From the NCBI GenBank assembly GCA_035546355.1, contig DATKEH010000051.1, forward strand, positions 1 through 35,839: DNA of 35,839 nucleotides, read 5' to 3'. Below the pieces are notes generated by a model. The model did not search any database. It was not told where the DNA came from and worked only from the letters and a program-made list of their open reading frames with translations. This document shows, in pieces, positions 15,695-23,152 of the stretch. Position numbers and translations under genes: made by a program. Source of the DNA: DATKEH01 sp035546355. Lineage in GTDB: Bacteria; Acidobacteriota; Thermoanaerobaculia; Multivoradales; JAIOJS01. Position 1 is the stretch's first letter, and the number at the start of each line of letters is the position of its first letter.

Positions 15695-15861
15695 GTACGA
15701 GACTCTACGAGGGAGGTTCCGCTTACCATACCTTTTCCTACCTTTTCGTGAGATCTCCTGATCTCCACCCCTCAAGACAGTCTTACCTGGTTCCCTTAAC
15801 CACAAGGGTAAAGCCAAGGAAACCCAACCGAATATCGGAACCTCCCTCGTAACCCTCGTAC
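15695..15861. repeat. 167-bp element with 26-27-bp terminal inverted repeats
   Basis: The left arm 15695-15721 and right arm 15836-15861 are inverted copies: the inner 15-16 bases (ACGAGGGAGGTTCCG) match perfectly, and the outer GTACGAG is also shared, with a mismatched 3-4-nt patch between. Each arm contains TACGAG twice, 9-10 nt apart. Inside are a GAGATC-TCCT-GATCTC hairpin, a CCCTT-loop-AAGGG hairpin, and a tandem TACCTTTTC repeat. A partial third copy (GCACGAGGGTTGC) lies at about 15664-15676. There is no coding sequence. As DNA it looks MITE-like; as RNA it would fold into a long closing stem with internal hairpins, which could be a structured non-coding RNA. Its nature is not settled. 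Confidence 0.6.
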
Positions 15862-15905
15862 GCTACCGACCCACTACCCCATCCGCCAGAAGCCAGCCGA
15901 CCTCC

Positions 15906-15926
15906 GAACGCCCCCCTCGGGCGTTC
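15906..15926. terminator. Hairpin downstream of the helicase gene (second)
   Basis: GAACGCCC (15906-15913) and GGGCGTTC (15919-15926) form a perfect 8-bp stem with a CCCTC loop, about 55 nt beyond the helicase stop on the minus strand. Confidence 0.4.
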
Positions 15927-15934
15927 CAGGCGCC

Positions 15935-15953
15935 GCCTGCCAATCTGGCAGGC
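15935..15953. terminator. Hairpin downstream of the helicase gene (first)
   Basis: GCCTGCCA (15935-15942), ATC loop, TGGCAGGC (15946-15953): a perfect 8-bp stem about 30 nt after the helicase stop. It is the first of two tandem stems and a likely transcription end. Confidence 0.45.
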
Positions 15954-15981
15954 CCTTGCGTCATAACGGCCAACCCGGCGC

Positions 15982-18579
15982 TCACGCGCCGAGGTAGCGC
16001 ACCTCCACCAGGGGGCCCTCCAGGCCGTGGCCGGCGGAGAGGTCGATCTCCCCGAGGATGTGCCAGCTGGTCTCCTCCTCCGCGCCGAGCAGCACCTGGC
16101 TCACGCGCCAGCGGCGTGGCCCCTCCTCCTCGATGCGGGTCCACTGAGCCTGGCGAGCGCGCGGCGACAGGTCGATGCTCCCGTGTTCGTCGAGGAACGG
16201 CTGCAGGGCCTCCTCGAAGCGCTCAGCCGGCCAGGGATCCCCTTCCCGCTGCCGCACCAGCCCCGCCGCCTCGGCCCATTCTCCCCGCGCCAGCGCCCGC
16301 AGCAGCAGGTGCGTCTCCCCGCGCACCCGCGCCGCGAACGCCTTGGGATCGTGGAACAGCTCCCACGCCCGCAACGCCTCGCGTGCCCGCTCGCGGGCGT
16401 CTCCCTGCGCCAGGCGGACCTCGGGATGGAGCAGGCTCTCCCACTCCTCGAGGAGGCTGGTGTCGGTGTGCTCGAGGACGGCGCGGAAGTACCCCTCGAG
16501 GTCGAGCACCTCCTGGCTCTTCGCCCGCTCGGGCACGCTGTGCACCAGGGTCCGGTACAACTGCGAGAGGTAGCGCAGCAGGACCCCCTCGCTGCGCTGC
16601 AGGCCGTAGAGGCGCACGTACTCCGAGAAGCCGAGGAAGCGCTCGACCATCTCGCGGCCGATCGACTTGGGGCGGATGCTCTCCCCCGCCACCCACGGAT
16701 GGTCCCTTCGGAAGCGTCCGAAGGCGCCGTAGATCAGGTCGGCGGCGGGCTTGGGGTGGGTCACCTCCTCGAGCCGGTCCATCCGTTCCTCGTACGGCAC
16801 CCCCTCCGCCTTGAGCCTGGTTATCAGCTCGTCCTTCGCCCGCTCGACCTGACGTCGCAGGATGACCGCCGGGTCCTCGAGCACCGACTCCACCAGGCTC
16901 AACAGGTCTAGCGGGTAGGAGGGATCGGCCGGGTCCATGCCGCGAAGCGCCTCGACCAGGAACAGGGCCAACGCCTGGTGCAGAGAGAACTCCCGCTGCA
17001 GCTCCTGATCGACCACCACCCACCGGTAGTCGCTGGCGACGTCGCGCTGCAAACGCAGCACCCGCGCCCGGTGCAGCGATCGCACCAGCCGCGCCGCCTG
17101 TCGCAGCAGCAGCCGCTTGCTCGGCTCCCCCTCGTGACAACGGCGGACGAGCTCGCGCAGCGAGTGGAAGTTTCCGCGTGCGGGGTCGTCCAGGGCGGCG
17201 TCGTGCTGGATCAGGTCGAGGGCCATCCCCTGGGTCAGCCGGAACTGCGACTCCAGCATCTCCGGCGGGCTGCCGACCAGGCGCTGGAAGGTCTCCTCGC
17301 TCCACAGCACCTCCCCCTTGGGCGGCGCCTTGGGGCGGCGCTTCTTGCCGCCGCTCTCGGCCGCCTTGCGCACGGCGATCGCGTGCTCGGGGGCCTGGGC
17401 CACCACGAACCCCCGCTCGTCGAAGCCCTTGCGGCCGGCGCGGCCGGCGATCTGCTGCAGATCCCGCACCGCCAGCATCGATACCTTGCGCCCGTCGAAC
17501 TTGGCGAGCTTGTTGAACAGCACCGTGCGGATGGGGATGTTGACGCCGACCCCCAGCGTGTCGGTGCCGCAGATCACCTTCAGCAGCCCCTGCTGGGCGA
17601 GCTGCTCGACCAGCAGGCGGTACTTGGGCAGCAGCCCCGCATGGTGGATGCCGACGCCGAAGCCGAGGAACCGCCGCAGGTCCTTGCCGTAGGGGGTGTC
17701 GAACCGGAAGTCGGCCACCGCTCCCCACACCCGTTCCCGCTCCTCGCGAGTGGCGAGCCGCATGCTGGTCAGGCTCTGCGCCAGCTCGGCGCACTCGCGC
17801 TGGGTGAAGTTGACGATGTAGGCCGGCAGCCGGTCCGCGCCGGCGAGCCACTCCAGCGTCTCGTGCAGCGGCGTCTGGCGGTAGTCGAATTCGAGCGGCA
17901 CCGGCCGTTCGCTGGAGCGCACCGCCGCCGCCTCGCGACCGCTGCGCCGGGCCAGGTCCTCCTCGATCGGGGCGGTGTTGCCGAGCGTCGCCGACATCAG
18001 CAGGAACTGGGTCTGCGGCAGCGTCAGCAGCGGCACCTGCCAGGCCACGCCGCGGTCGGCGTCGCCGTAGTAGTGGAACTCGTCGAGGATGGCGTAGGGG
18101 GCGTCCAACGCCTCCCACTCGCGCAACGCCATGTTGGAGAGCACCTCGGCCGTGCAGCAGACGACCGGCGCGCCGGGGTTGATGCTGGCGTCGCCGGTGA
18201 GCATGCCGACGTGCTCGGCCCCCAGCTCGTCGCACAAGGCGAAGAACTTCTCGCTGGCCAGCGCCTTGATCGGCGTGGTGTAGAAGGAGCGCCGCCCCTC
18301 GCACAGCCCCTTGAACTGCAGGCCGAGCGCCACCAGGGATTTTCCCGAGCCGGTCGGCGTGTTGAGCACTACGTGCCGTCCAGCCCACAGCTCGAGGAGG
18401 GCCTCCTCCTGCGCCGGGTACAGCTCGAGACCCTGCTCTCCGACCCAGTCGAGGAAGCGGTCGAGGACGGCGTCGGCGGCGAGCGGCTCGCCGGCCGCCG
18501 GCGCGAGATCGCCGAGTCGGCGGCGGGCGATGGGGCGAGCCCCGGGCTGGGGGGCGGCCGGGTCGGGCGCGGCGGGCAC
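15982..18579 (-). CDS. Ski2-like DEAD/DEAH-box helicase (DUF3516-type)
   Basis: 865 residues, GTG start at 18577-18579. Helicase motifs in order: Q-like PAQEEALLEL, Walker A TPTGSGKS (74-81), TPIKALASEKF (Ia), CCTAEVLSNM (Ib), DEFH (166-169, motif II), LLMSATLGN (III), IHHAGLLPKYR, CGTDTLGVGVNIPIRTVLF (V) and QQIAGRAGRKG (VI). This is the Ski2/Mtr4 type, and the long C-terminal half (residues ~420-865) looks like the DUF3516 region of bacterial relatives known from actinobacteria. Eukaryotic Ski2/Mtr4 unwind RNA for the exosome; the bacterial role is not established, RNA processing being the best guess. A TAAGGT hexamer lies 9 nt before the GTG and no Shine-Dalgarno is visible. It is divergent from the CAP-domain gene, only ~80 nt apart. 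Confidence 0.85.
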   Translation of the reverse strand: MPAAPDPAAPQPGARPIARRRLGDLAPAAGEPLAADAVLDRFLDWVGEQGLELYPAQEEALLELWAGRHVVLNTPTGSGKSLVALGLQFKGLCEGRRSFYTTPIKALASEKFFALCDELGAEHVGMLTGDASINPGAPVVCCTAEVLSNMALREWEALDAPYAILDEFHYYGDADRGVAWQVPLLTLPQTQFLLMSATLGNTAPIEEDLARRSGREAAAVRSSERPVPLEFDYRQTPLHETLEWLAGADRLPAYIVNFTQRECAELAQSLTSMRLATREERERVWGAVADFRFDTPYGKDLRRFLGFGVGIHHAGLLPKYRLLVEQLAQQGLLKVICGTDTLGVGVNIPIRTVLFNKLAKFDGRKVSMLAVRDLQQIAGRAGRKGFDERGFVVAQAPEHAIAVRKAAESGGKKRRPKAPPKGEVLWSEETFQRLVGSPPEMLESQFRLTQGMALDLIQHDAALDDPARGNFHSLRELVRRCHEGEPSKRLLLRQAARLVRSLHRARVLRLQRDVASDYRWVVVDQELQREFSLHQALALFLVEALRGMDPADPSYPLDLLSLVESVLEDPAVILRRQVERAKDELITRLKAEGVPYEERMDRLEEVTHPKPAADLIYGAFGRFRRDHPWVAGESIRPKSIGREMVERFLGFSEYVRLYGLQRSEGVLLRYLSQLYRTLVHSVPERAKSQEVLDLEGYFRAVLEHTDTSLLEEWESLLHPEVRLAQGDARERAREALRAWELFHDPKAFAARVRGETHLLLRALARGEWAEAAGLVRQREGDPWPAERFEEALQPFLDEHGSIDLSPRARQAQWTRIEEEGPRRWRVSQVLLGAEEETSWHILGEIDLSAGHGLEGPLVEVRYLGA

Positions 18580-18657
18580 GGCCGGGAGACCTTAGCACCG
18601 CGGTCGTCGCGGCGCCGGCCCGCAGCAGGCGGCATTTCGCTCCGGATCCGCAGGCTG

Positions 18658-19530
18658 GTGGCCGCCGCGGCCCTGGCCGCGGTGCCGGCGGTCGGCGCTG
18701 CCGCGCTCCCCCCCGATCTCGTCACCCTGCTCGAGGAGCTGAACCGTGAGCGGGCGGCCCACGACCTCCCCGCTCTCCTGCTCGACGACCGCCTGAGCCG
18801 CGTCGCCCAGGAGCGCGCCGAGCGGGCCGCGGCGGCGGCGAGCGTCGCCTCGCAGCCGCGGCAGGTGGCGGAGGTGTCCCGCCGGCTGCTCGCCAGCGGC
18901 TACCAGGCGTTTCGCTGGAGCGAGCGGCTGATGATGGGCTCGCCCGACCCCTCCCGCCTGCTGGCCGAGTGGCGGCGACAGGATCCCGCCGGGTACACCG
19001 CCACCGTGCTCGGCGACTTCGAGTCGGTGGGCGTCGGTCGCGCCGGCGAGTCTCGCACCCCGGTCTACGATCTCCTGGTCGCCCTCCCCCGCCTCACGCA
19101 GCAGCGTCGGGAGGCCGCGCCGCTGGCCGCGCTGGAGGCGGTGCGCGCCCTCATCCTGAGCGAGGTGAATCAACTGCGCGCCGCCGCCGGACGGCCGCCG
19201 CTGCGGCTCGCTCCGCGGCTCGACGAGGTGGCCCAGGCGCACGCCACCGACATGCTCGACCGCGGCTACTACGACCACCTCGGGCCGGACGGCGGCACCG
19301 TGCTGGCGCGCGCCCGCTCCGGCCGCTACGCCCCGCGCTGGATCGCCGAGAACATCGCCAAGGGGATGTTCACCCCCCGCGAAGTCGTCGACCGCTGGCG
19401 CCAGAGCAGCGGCCACCGGCGCAACATGCTGCACCGTGACGCGCGCGAGATGGGGATCGGCGTGGCGTTCGGCGAGAACGCCAACGGCTTCGAGGTGCTG
19501 TGGGTGATGGTCCTGGCCGACGAGGGCTGA
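18658..19530 (+). CDS. Exported protein with two CAP/SCP-type domains
   Basis: About 290 residues if it starts at GTG 18658. The C-terminal half is a clear CAP domain: VNQLRAAAGRPPLRLAPRLDEVAQAHATDMLDRGYYDHLGPDGGTV, then WIAENIAKGMFTPREVVDRWRQSSGHRRNMLH, with the canonical H, E, H metal/active residues and ending FEVLWVMVLA. The N-terminal half (LLEELNRERAAHDLPALLLDDRLSRVAQERAERAA) is a second, degenerate CAP-like copy lacking the later motifs. The start is uncertain: GTG 18658 would leave the signal peptide without its basic n-region, whereas an in-frame ATT at 18634 would give a textbook signal (SLRIRRLVAAAALAAVPAVGAAA). There is no in-frame ATG, GTG or TTG between the helicase start and 18658. 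Function is unknown, presumably extracytoplasmic. Confidence 0.75.
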   Translation: MAAAALAAVPAVGAAALPPDLVTLLEELNRERAAHDLPALLLDDRLSRVAQERAERAAAAASVASQPRQVAEVSRRLLASGYQAFRWSERLMMGSPDPSRLLAEWRRQDPAGYTATVLGDFESVGVGRAGESRTPVYDLLVALPRLTQQRREAAPLAALEAVRALILSEVNQLRAAAGRPPLRLAPRLDEVAQAHATDMLDRGYYDHLGPDGGTVLARARSGRYAPRWIAENIAKGMFTPREVVDRWRQSSGHRRNMLHRDAREMGIGVAFGENANGFEVLWVMVLADEG

Positions 19531-19545
19531 AGAGGCTCCGCCTCT
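19531..19545. terminator. Hairpin between convergent genes
   Basis: AGAGGC (19531-19536), TCC loop, GCCTCT (19540-19545). It begins immediately after the CAP gene stop and ends 5 nt before the EVE gene stop. Possible bidirectional terminator. Confidence 0.4.
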
Positions 19546-19550
19546 AGCAG

Positions 19551-20027
19551 CTAGCGCCGGCGTGCCTTCTGCTCGGCCATCCGTAGCACTTCCGCGAACT
19601 CCCCGGCGGTCACCGGCTGCACGCTGAGACGTTGCCCGCGCTGCACCACCGCCATGCCGGCGAGCTCGGGGTTGGCCTTGAGCTCGGCGAGCGTCACCGG
19701 CGCCGGCAGCGCCCGGTCCGCCTGCACGTCGACCATCTGCCAGCGCGGAGCCTCGGGCGTCGCTTTCGGGTCGTGGTACGGCGAACCGCGGTCCCATGCG
19801 GTGGCGTCCGGGTAGGCCTCGCGCACCACGCGCGCCACACCGGCCACGTGCGGCGGCTCGGTGCTCGAGTGGTAGAAGAGCACCTGGTCGCCCACCTTCA
19901 TCTCCCGCATGTGATTGCGCGCTCCGTAGTTGCGCACGCCGTTCCAGCAGGTGGTGCGGTCGGGCTCCGCCTGCAGGTCGGCGAAGGAGTACGTCTCGGG
20001 CTCGCTCTTGATCAGCCAGTAGCGCAT
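19551..20027 (-). CDS. EVE-domain protein
   Basis: 158 residues covering a single EVE domain: RYWLIKSEPETYSFADL at the N-terminus, TCWNGVRNYGARNHMREMKVGDQVLFYHS, VAGVARVVREAYPD and WQMVDVQ. These are the strongly conserved pieces of the family and the length is normal. EVE domains share a PUA/YTH-like fold and are thought to bind modified bases in DNA or RNA; some lie next to modification-dependent nucleases, but none is here. Start ATG 20025-20027 has a GGAGACG ribosome-binding site. It is transcribed away from the damaged PLP-enzyme gene and converges on the CAP-domain gene. Confidence 0.92.
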   Translation of the reverse strand: MRYWLIKSEPETYSFADLQAEPDRTTCWNGVRNYGARNHMREMKVGDQVLFYHSSTEPPHVAGVARVVREAYPDATAWDRGSPYHDPKATPEAPRWQMVDVQADRALPAPVTLAELKANPELAGMAVVQRGQRLSVQPVTAGEFAEVLRMAEQKARRR

Positions 20028-20097
20028 GGGCGGCGTCTCCAGGGTGGTTCGAGGATCTGCGGGGCATGACGAGGCTCATCGGGCGTCGGCGGCATCG

Positions 20098-20107
20098 ACG
20101 ATACACT
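20098..20107 (+). promoter_or_regulatory. -10-like box shared with the gene at 23888
   Basis: ACGATACACT, containing TACACT at 20102-20107. The 16-nt stretch from 20098 matches the one at 23829 in all but one position. No -35 element is recognisable. Confidence 0.35.
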
Positions 20108-20148
20108 CCGCCGCCGCAGGGCCCCTCCCGCCGTCAGGAGATCCCAGA

Positions 20149-21450
20149 ATGGCCGACGATCAGGACCAGAGCTACCACCTCCACTCCCGGCTATCCACGG
20201 CCGGATGCGCAGCCCGCACTGGAGCTACGGCGACCACATCATCCCGCCGATCAGCGCCTCGACCTCCTACCGGTTGGAGAGCTCCGCCCGCGGCGCCGAG
20301 GGCTTCCTGGAGTTCGCCAACCCCGAGCTCAACCGCAATGCGCAGCCGCCGATCTACATCTACGACCGCCTCGACGAACCCAGCCGGGGCATGCTGGAGG
20401 AGACCCTGGCCGCCGCGGAGGGCGGCGAGTCCTGCGTCACCTTCGCCACCGGCATGGCGGCCATCTCCGGCGCACTCGGCGTGCTGCTCAAGGCCGGCGA
20501 CACGCTGCTCTGCCACCGCACGGTCTACGGCTGCACCTACTCGCTGTTCACCAACTGGTACCCGCGGCTGGGCATCGGCGTGCGCTTCCTCGACCTCTGC
20601 GACCTGGCGGGTCTCGAGCGCGCCCTGGACGAGGACCCGCGGGTGATGGCAGTCTACGGCGAGAGCCCGGCCAACCCCAACCTGGAGCTGCTCGACCTGC
20701 AGGCGCTGGCCGCCGTCGTGCCGCGTCACAACCAGAGCCGGCCGCCGCGACGCAGGATCTTCACCGTCCTCGACAACACCTTCGCCACGCCCTTCTGTCA
20801 GCGGCCGTTGCGCCATGGCTTCGACCTGTCGGTGCACAGCCTGACCAAGTAACGTCGGCGGCTTCGGTACCGACATGGGGGGCGCGGTCATCGGGCCCGA
20901 GCTCCTCGAGCCCGACCTGCTGCTGTACCGCAAGGATTTCGGTGGCGTGCTCTCTCCCAAGGCCGCCTGGCCCGCCCTGGTCTACGGCCTCCCCACCCTC
21001 CCCCTGCGAGCGCGGCGGCGGATGGCGACGGCGCTGACCGTGGCGCGGCACCTGGAGGAGCACCCGCAGGTGGCCCGGGTCGTGTACCCGGGGCTGCCCA
21101 GCCACCCGCAGCACGAGCTGGCGCGGCGGCAGATGACCGACTTCGACGGCGGCTTCGCCCCCGGCACCCTGATCTACTTCACCCTACGCGGCGCAGGGGA
21201 CGAGGCGCGCGGCCGCGCTGCGCGCCTGATGGACCTGCTGGCGACCGATGCCTACACGGTGACGCTGGCGGTGTCCCTGGGGCAGATCCGCACACTGATC
21301 GAGCACCCGGCGTCGATGACCCACGCGCCGGTGCCGGCGGCGCAGCAGGAGGGGCTCGGCATCCATCCGGCCGGCATCCGCCTCTCGGTCGGGCTGGAGG
21401 AGCCGGCGGACATCCTCGCCGACCTCGACACCGCCCTCGCGGGGCTCTGA
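20149..21450 (+). pseudogene. Cys/Met-metabolism PLP-dependent enzyme, interrupted by two single-base indels
   Basis: The gene starts at ATG 20149 with AGGAG (20136-20140) 8 nt upstream. The first 14 codons (ADDQDQSYHLHSRL) are in frame 1, then homology continues in another frame as IHGRMRSPHWSYGDHIIPP, which implies one missing base near 20191-20193. The main body (TSYRLESS, IYIYDRLDEPSR, TFATGMAAISGAL, SPANPNLELLDL, VLDNTFATPF, SVHSLTK with the PLP lysine) ends at a TAA right after that lysine (20850-20852). Reading resumes one base later as NVGGFGTDMGGAVIG and continues to 21450, so there is one extra base near 20849. The intact product would be a ~430-residue cystathionine gamma-synthase/methionine gamma-lyase relative. 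The remaining sequence shows no further decay, so sequencing or assembly error is as likely as true loss. Confidence 0.75.
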
Positions 21451-21466
21451 AGGCCGTGGGCGGTCG

Positions 21467-21484
21467 CCGCCGTCACGACGGCGG
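21467..21484. terminator. Hairpin at the stop codon of the PilZ gene
   Basis: CCGCCGT (21467-21473), CACG loop, ACGGCGG (21478-21484): a perfect 7-bp stem. The stop codon of the minus-strand PilZ gene lies at its loop edge, and the stop of the PLP-enzyme gene is 17 nt away. Confidence 0.4.
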
Positions 21485-22180
21485 AGACGCCAGCCCATCC
21501 AGAAACCGCTGCAGCCGCTGCAGCCCGTCCCGTTCGAAGCCGAGGAAGCGGACCCCCATCCCCCGCGTCTGTTCCCGCCCCGGCGTGGTGTGGCGGACCA
21601 CTTCCCCCTCCCCGCGCACCGCAGTGAGGTCCCGTCCGAGCGTGAACTCGAATCCCACCCTGCTGCCTACCGGCACCACGTCACCGGTGAGCAGCATGCC
21701 GGTGGTCGAGACGTTGGCGGACTGACACAGCATGCGCCCCCCTTCCGCCTCCACCCGGACGTGGAAGCGGGCCGCGGCCCGGGGAGCGCTGCGCGGCTCC
21801 ATCGCCAGGAACCTGGAGAGCTCCTGGCGCAGCCGATCGGCGGAATCCTCGAGCGGCACCAGGCGGGTGACCCCCCTGCCGACGAAGCGCTCGGCCGCCT
21901 CCAGCTGCGCGCCCGCGGCGAGCAGCAGCAGCGGAGTTTGCCGACAGGCCGATCCCGGGGCTCGCAACGCGTCGAGGAACGTCTGCATCTCGATGTCGGG
22001 CAGCGGGTAGACCGCGAGCAGCAGGTCGAACGGAATGGCGGCGAGCAGCTCCAGCGCCATCGCCGCGCGCGGGAAGCGGTCCAGCTCGAGCTGATGACGG
22101 GCGAGCAGCGGCTCCAGCTTGGCGAACAGCTCCGGGTCTACGTTGACCACCAGGACGTTGCGCGTGTCGGAGGCTGCCAT
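21473..22180 (-). CDS. Pseudo-receiver plus PilZ domain protein
   Basis: 235 residues. Residues 5-125 resemble a response-regulator receiver (NVLVVNVDPELFAKLEPLLARHQL..., FDLLLAVYPLPDIEMQTFLDALR, PLLLLAAG, GVTRLVPLE), but the phosphoacceptor position in LLLAVYPLPD has no Asp and the acidic pair after strand 1 is reduced, so phosphorylation is unlikely. Residues ~130-230 are a PilZ domain with both c-di-GMP motifs, RAAAR (RxxxR) and NVSTTG ([D/N]xSxxG), followed by GEGEVVRH and RGMGVRFLGF. It probably binds c-di-GMP and acts as an effector; the output is unknown. Upstream, TATACT lies 32 nt before the ATG and no clear Shine-Dalgarno is seen. Confidence 0.8.
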   Translation of the reverse strand: MAASDTRNVLVVNVDPELFAKLEPLLARHQLELDRFPRAAMALELLAAIPFDLLLAVYPLPDIEMQTFLDALRAPGSACRQTPLLLLAAGAQLEAAERFVGRGVTRLVPLEDSADRLRQELSRFLAMEPRSAPRAAARFHVRVEAEGGRMLCQSANVSTTGMLLTGDVVPVGSRVGFEFTLGRDLTAVRGEGEVVRHTTPGREQTRGMGVRFLGFERDGLQRLQRFLDGLASPPS

Positions 22181-22212
22181 CGGTGTCGGTGCCCGGGGCC
22201 GGGAGCGGCGGC

Positions 22213-22218
22213 AGTATA
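22213..22218 (-). promoter_or_regulatory. -10-like box of the pseudo-receiver/PilZ gene
   Basis: TATACT on the minus strand followed by GCCGCCG, 32 nt before the ATG at 22180. The sequence resembles the HD gene box but with a longer leader. Confidence 0.4.
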
Positions 22219-22234
22219 CCGGTCGCGGCCCGGC

Positions 22235-23152
22235 TCACTCGACCCGTTGGTGGTCGAGGAGCGTGAAGCGGTCGACGTCCTTGCGCTTCGCCGGCGAGCA
22301 GCTGACCAGCGCCGCCTCCTCCCGCCCCACCCGCACCCGCAGCCGGTGGATGGCGCCGGCCGCCGCATCCGTGAACCGGACCTCCCACTCCTCCCCCTCG
22401 CTGGCGGCGTCGACCAGGCGCAGCGCGTCGATCCCGGTGATGCCGGTGCGCCGCCGCAGGAAGCAATCCGCCGCCTGCACCGGAGGGGGGTGGAACACGC
22501 GGCCGCGATAGCAGGGCAGATGAATCGTGCCGCGCACCGCCGCCGCCGCCACGGCCGGGGCCTCCTGGGGCGTGAGAAAACCGTAGGAGACCCCGGCCGG
22601 AAGCCACAGGCCGGTGGCGGCGTAGCGATGGCCCCCGAGGTGGGTGCTGGCCCACACCTCCGCCGCCTCACTCGCGGCGGCGGCGAGGGCGCTCGAGGTC
22701 GGACCTCCGATGCGGGCGCAGCAGCGATCCCGTCGGCCGTTGGTGCACACCAGCAGCAGCGGCCGGCGGGCCGCGTCGCCGTCGGCGAGCAGCGCCGCTA
22801 CGTCGGTCTCCGCCAGCTCCTCGTAGGTGCCGAAGGTGCGCCGCCCCAGGCGCCGCACCCCTTCGCGCGTCAGGGCCGCGTACAAGCACAGCGCCGCCCT
22901 GGACGCGGGCCGGCCGGCCGGCCGGATCAACAGCACGCGGCTGCGCGGCAGCGCCGACTGGGCCGACAACCACTCGCGTGCCGGCGGGGGCAGATCGTTC
23001 TCCTCCACCGCCCGCGGTCCCCAGGCTCCATGGTGCTCGATCAGCAGCCACCGCTCGGCGCGGGAGGCGGTGCCCGCCAGGTCGGCGCCCTGCTCCCGCG
23101 CCACCGCGGCGCAACCCTCCGCGCCGCGCTCGACTCCACCAGCGGCCGTCAG
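22235..23152 (-). CDS. Sucrase/ferredoxin-like family protein
   Basis: About 305 residues. Conserved family pieces are GADLAGTASRAERWLLIEHHGAWG near the N-terminus, LLLVCTNGRRDRCCARIGGP (the cysteine cluster), EVWASTHLGGHRYAATGLWLP, GFLTPQEAP and a C-terminal beta domain (HRLRVRVGREEAALVSCSPAKRKD). The CTNGxRDxCC and STHLGGHR motifs belong to the Suc_Fer-like family, which has a thioredoxin-like ferredoxin fold and probably binds an iron-sulphur cluster; the physiological role is unclear. The start is ambiguous: GTG 23104 would lose a conserved Cys; GTG 23191 or 23194 overlaps the methyltransferase gene; CTG 23150-23152 lies 6 nt after a GGGAGGGGGG ribosome-binding site and overlaps its stop codon. 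I list the CTG. Confidence 0.75.
   Translation of the reverse strand: MTAAGGVERGAEGCAAVAREQGADLAGTASRAERWLLIEHHGAWGPRAVEENDLPPPAREWLSAQSALPRSRVLLIRPAGRPASRAALCLYAALTREGVRRLGRRTFGTYEELAETDVAALLADGDAARRPLLLVCTNGRRDRCCARIGGPTSSALAAAASEAAEVWASTHLGGHRYAATGLWLPAGVSYGFLTPQEAPAVAAAAVRGTIHLPCYRGRVFHPPPVQAADCFLRRRTGITGIDALRLVDAASEGEEWEVRFTDAAAGAIHRLRVRVGREEAALVSCSPAKRKDVDRFTLLDHQRVE

Larger units (their letters stand above)
15423..15981. other. 560-bp non-coding region between ku and the helicase gene
   Basis: I see no plausible gene. From about 15590 to 15880 the base composition is clearly more AT-rich than its surroundings. It contains a 167-bp element bounded by long inverted repeats and two hairpins downstream of the helicase gene, listed separately. 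A fragment near 15650-15690 looks like part of a tRNA-Ser but does not fold as one. Confidence 0.65.

Noticed and set aside
15648..15725. tRNA-Ser(GCU)-like stretch (GTGTCCGAGAGGCTG and GGTTGCTAAATCC)
   Set aside because: The D-arm-like and anticodon-loop-like pieces are suggestive, but the anticodon stem does not pair, there is no TTCGA T-loop and no matching acceptor 3' strand. At most a decayed fragment, more likely coincidence.
20840..20855. Programmed +1 frameshift at AAG-TAA-C, like that of prfB
   Set aside because: The codon before the stop is not a known slippery site and there is no internal Shine-Dalgarno of the prfB type. The gene also has a second, independent indel, so indels are the simpler explanation.
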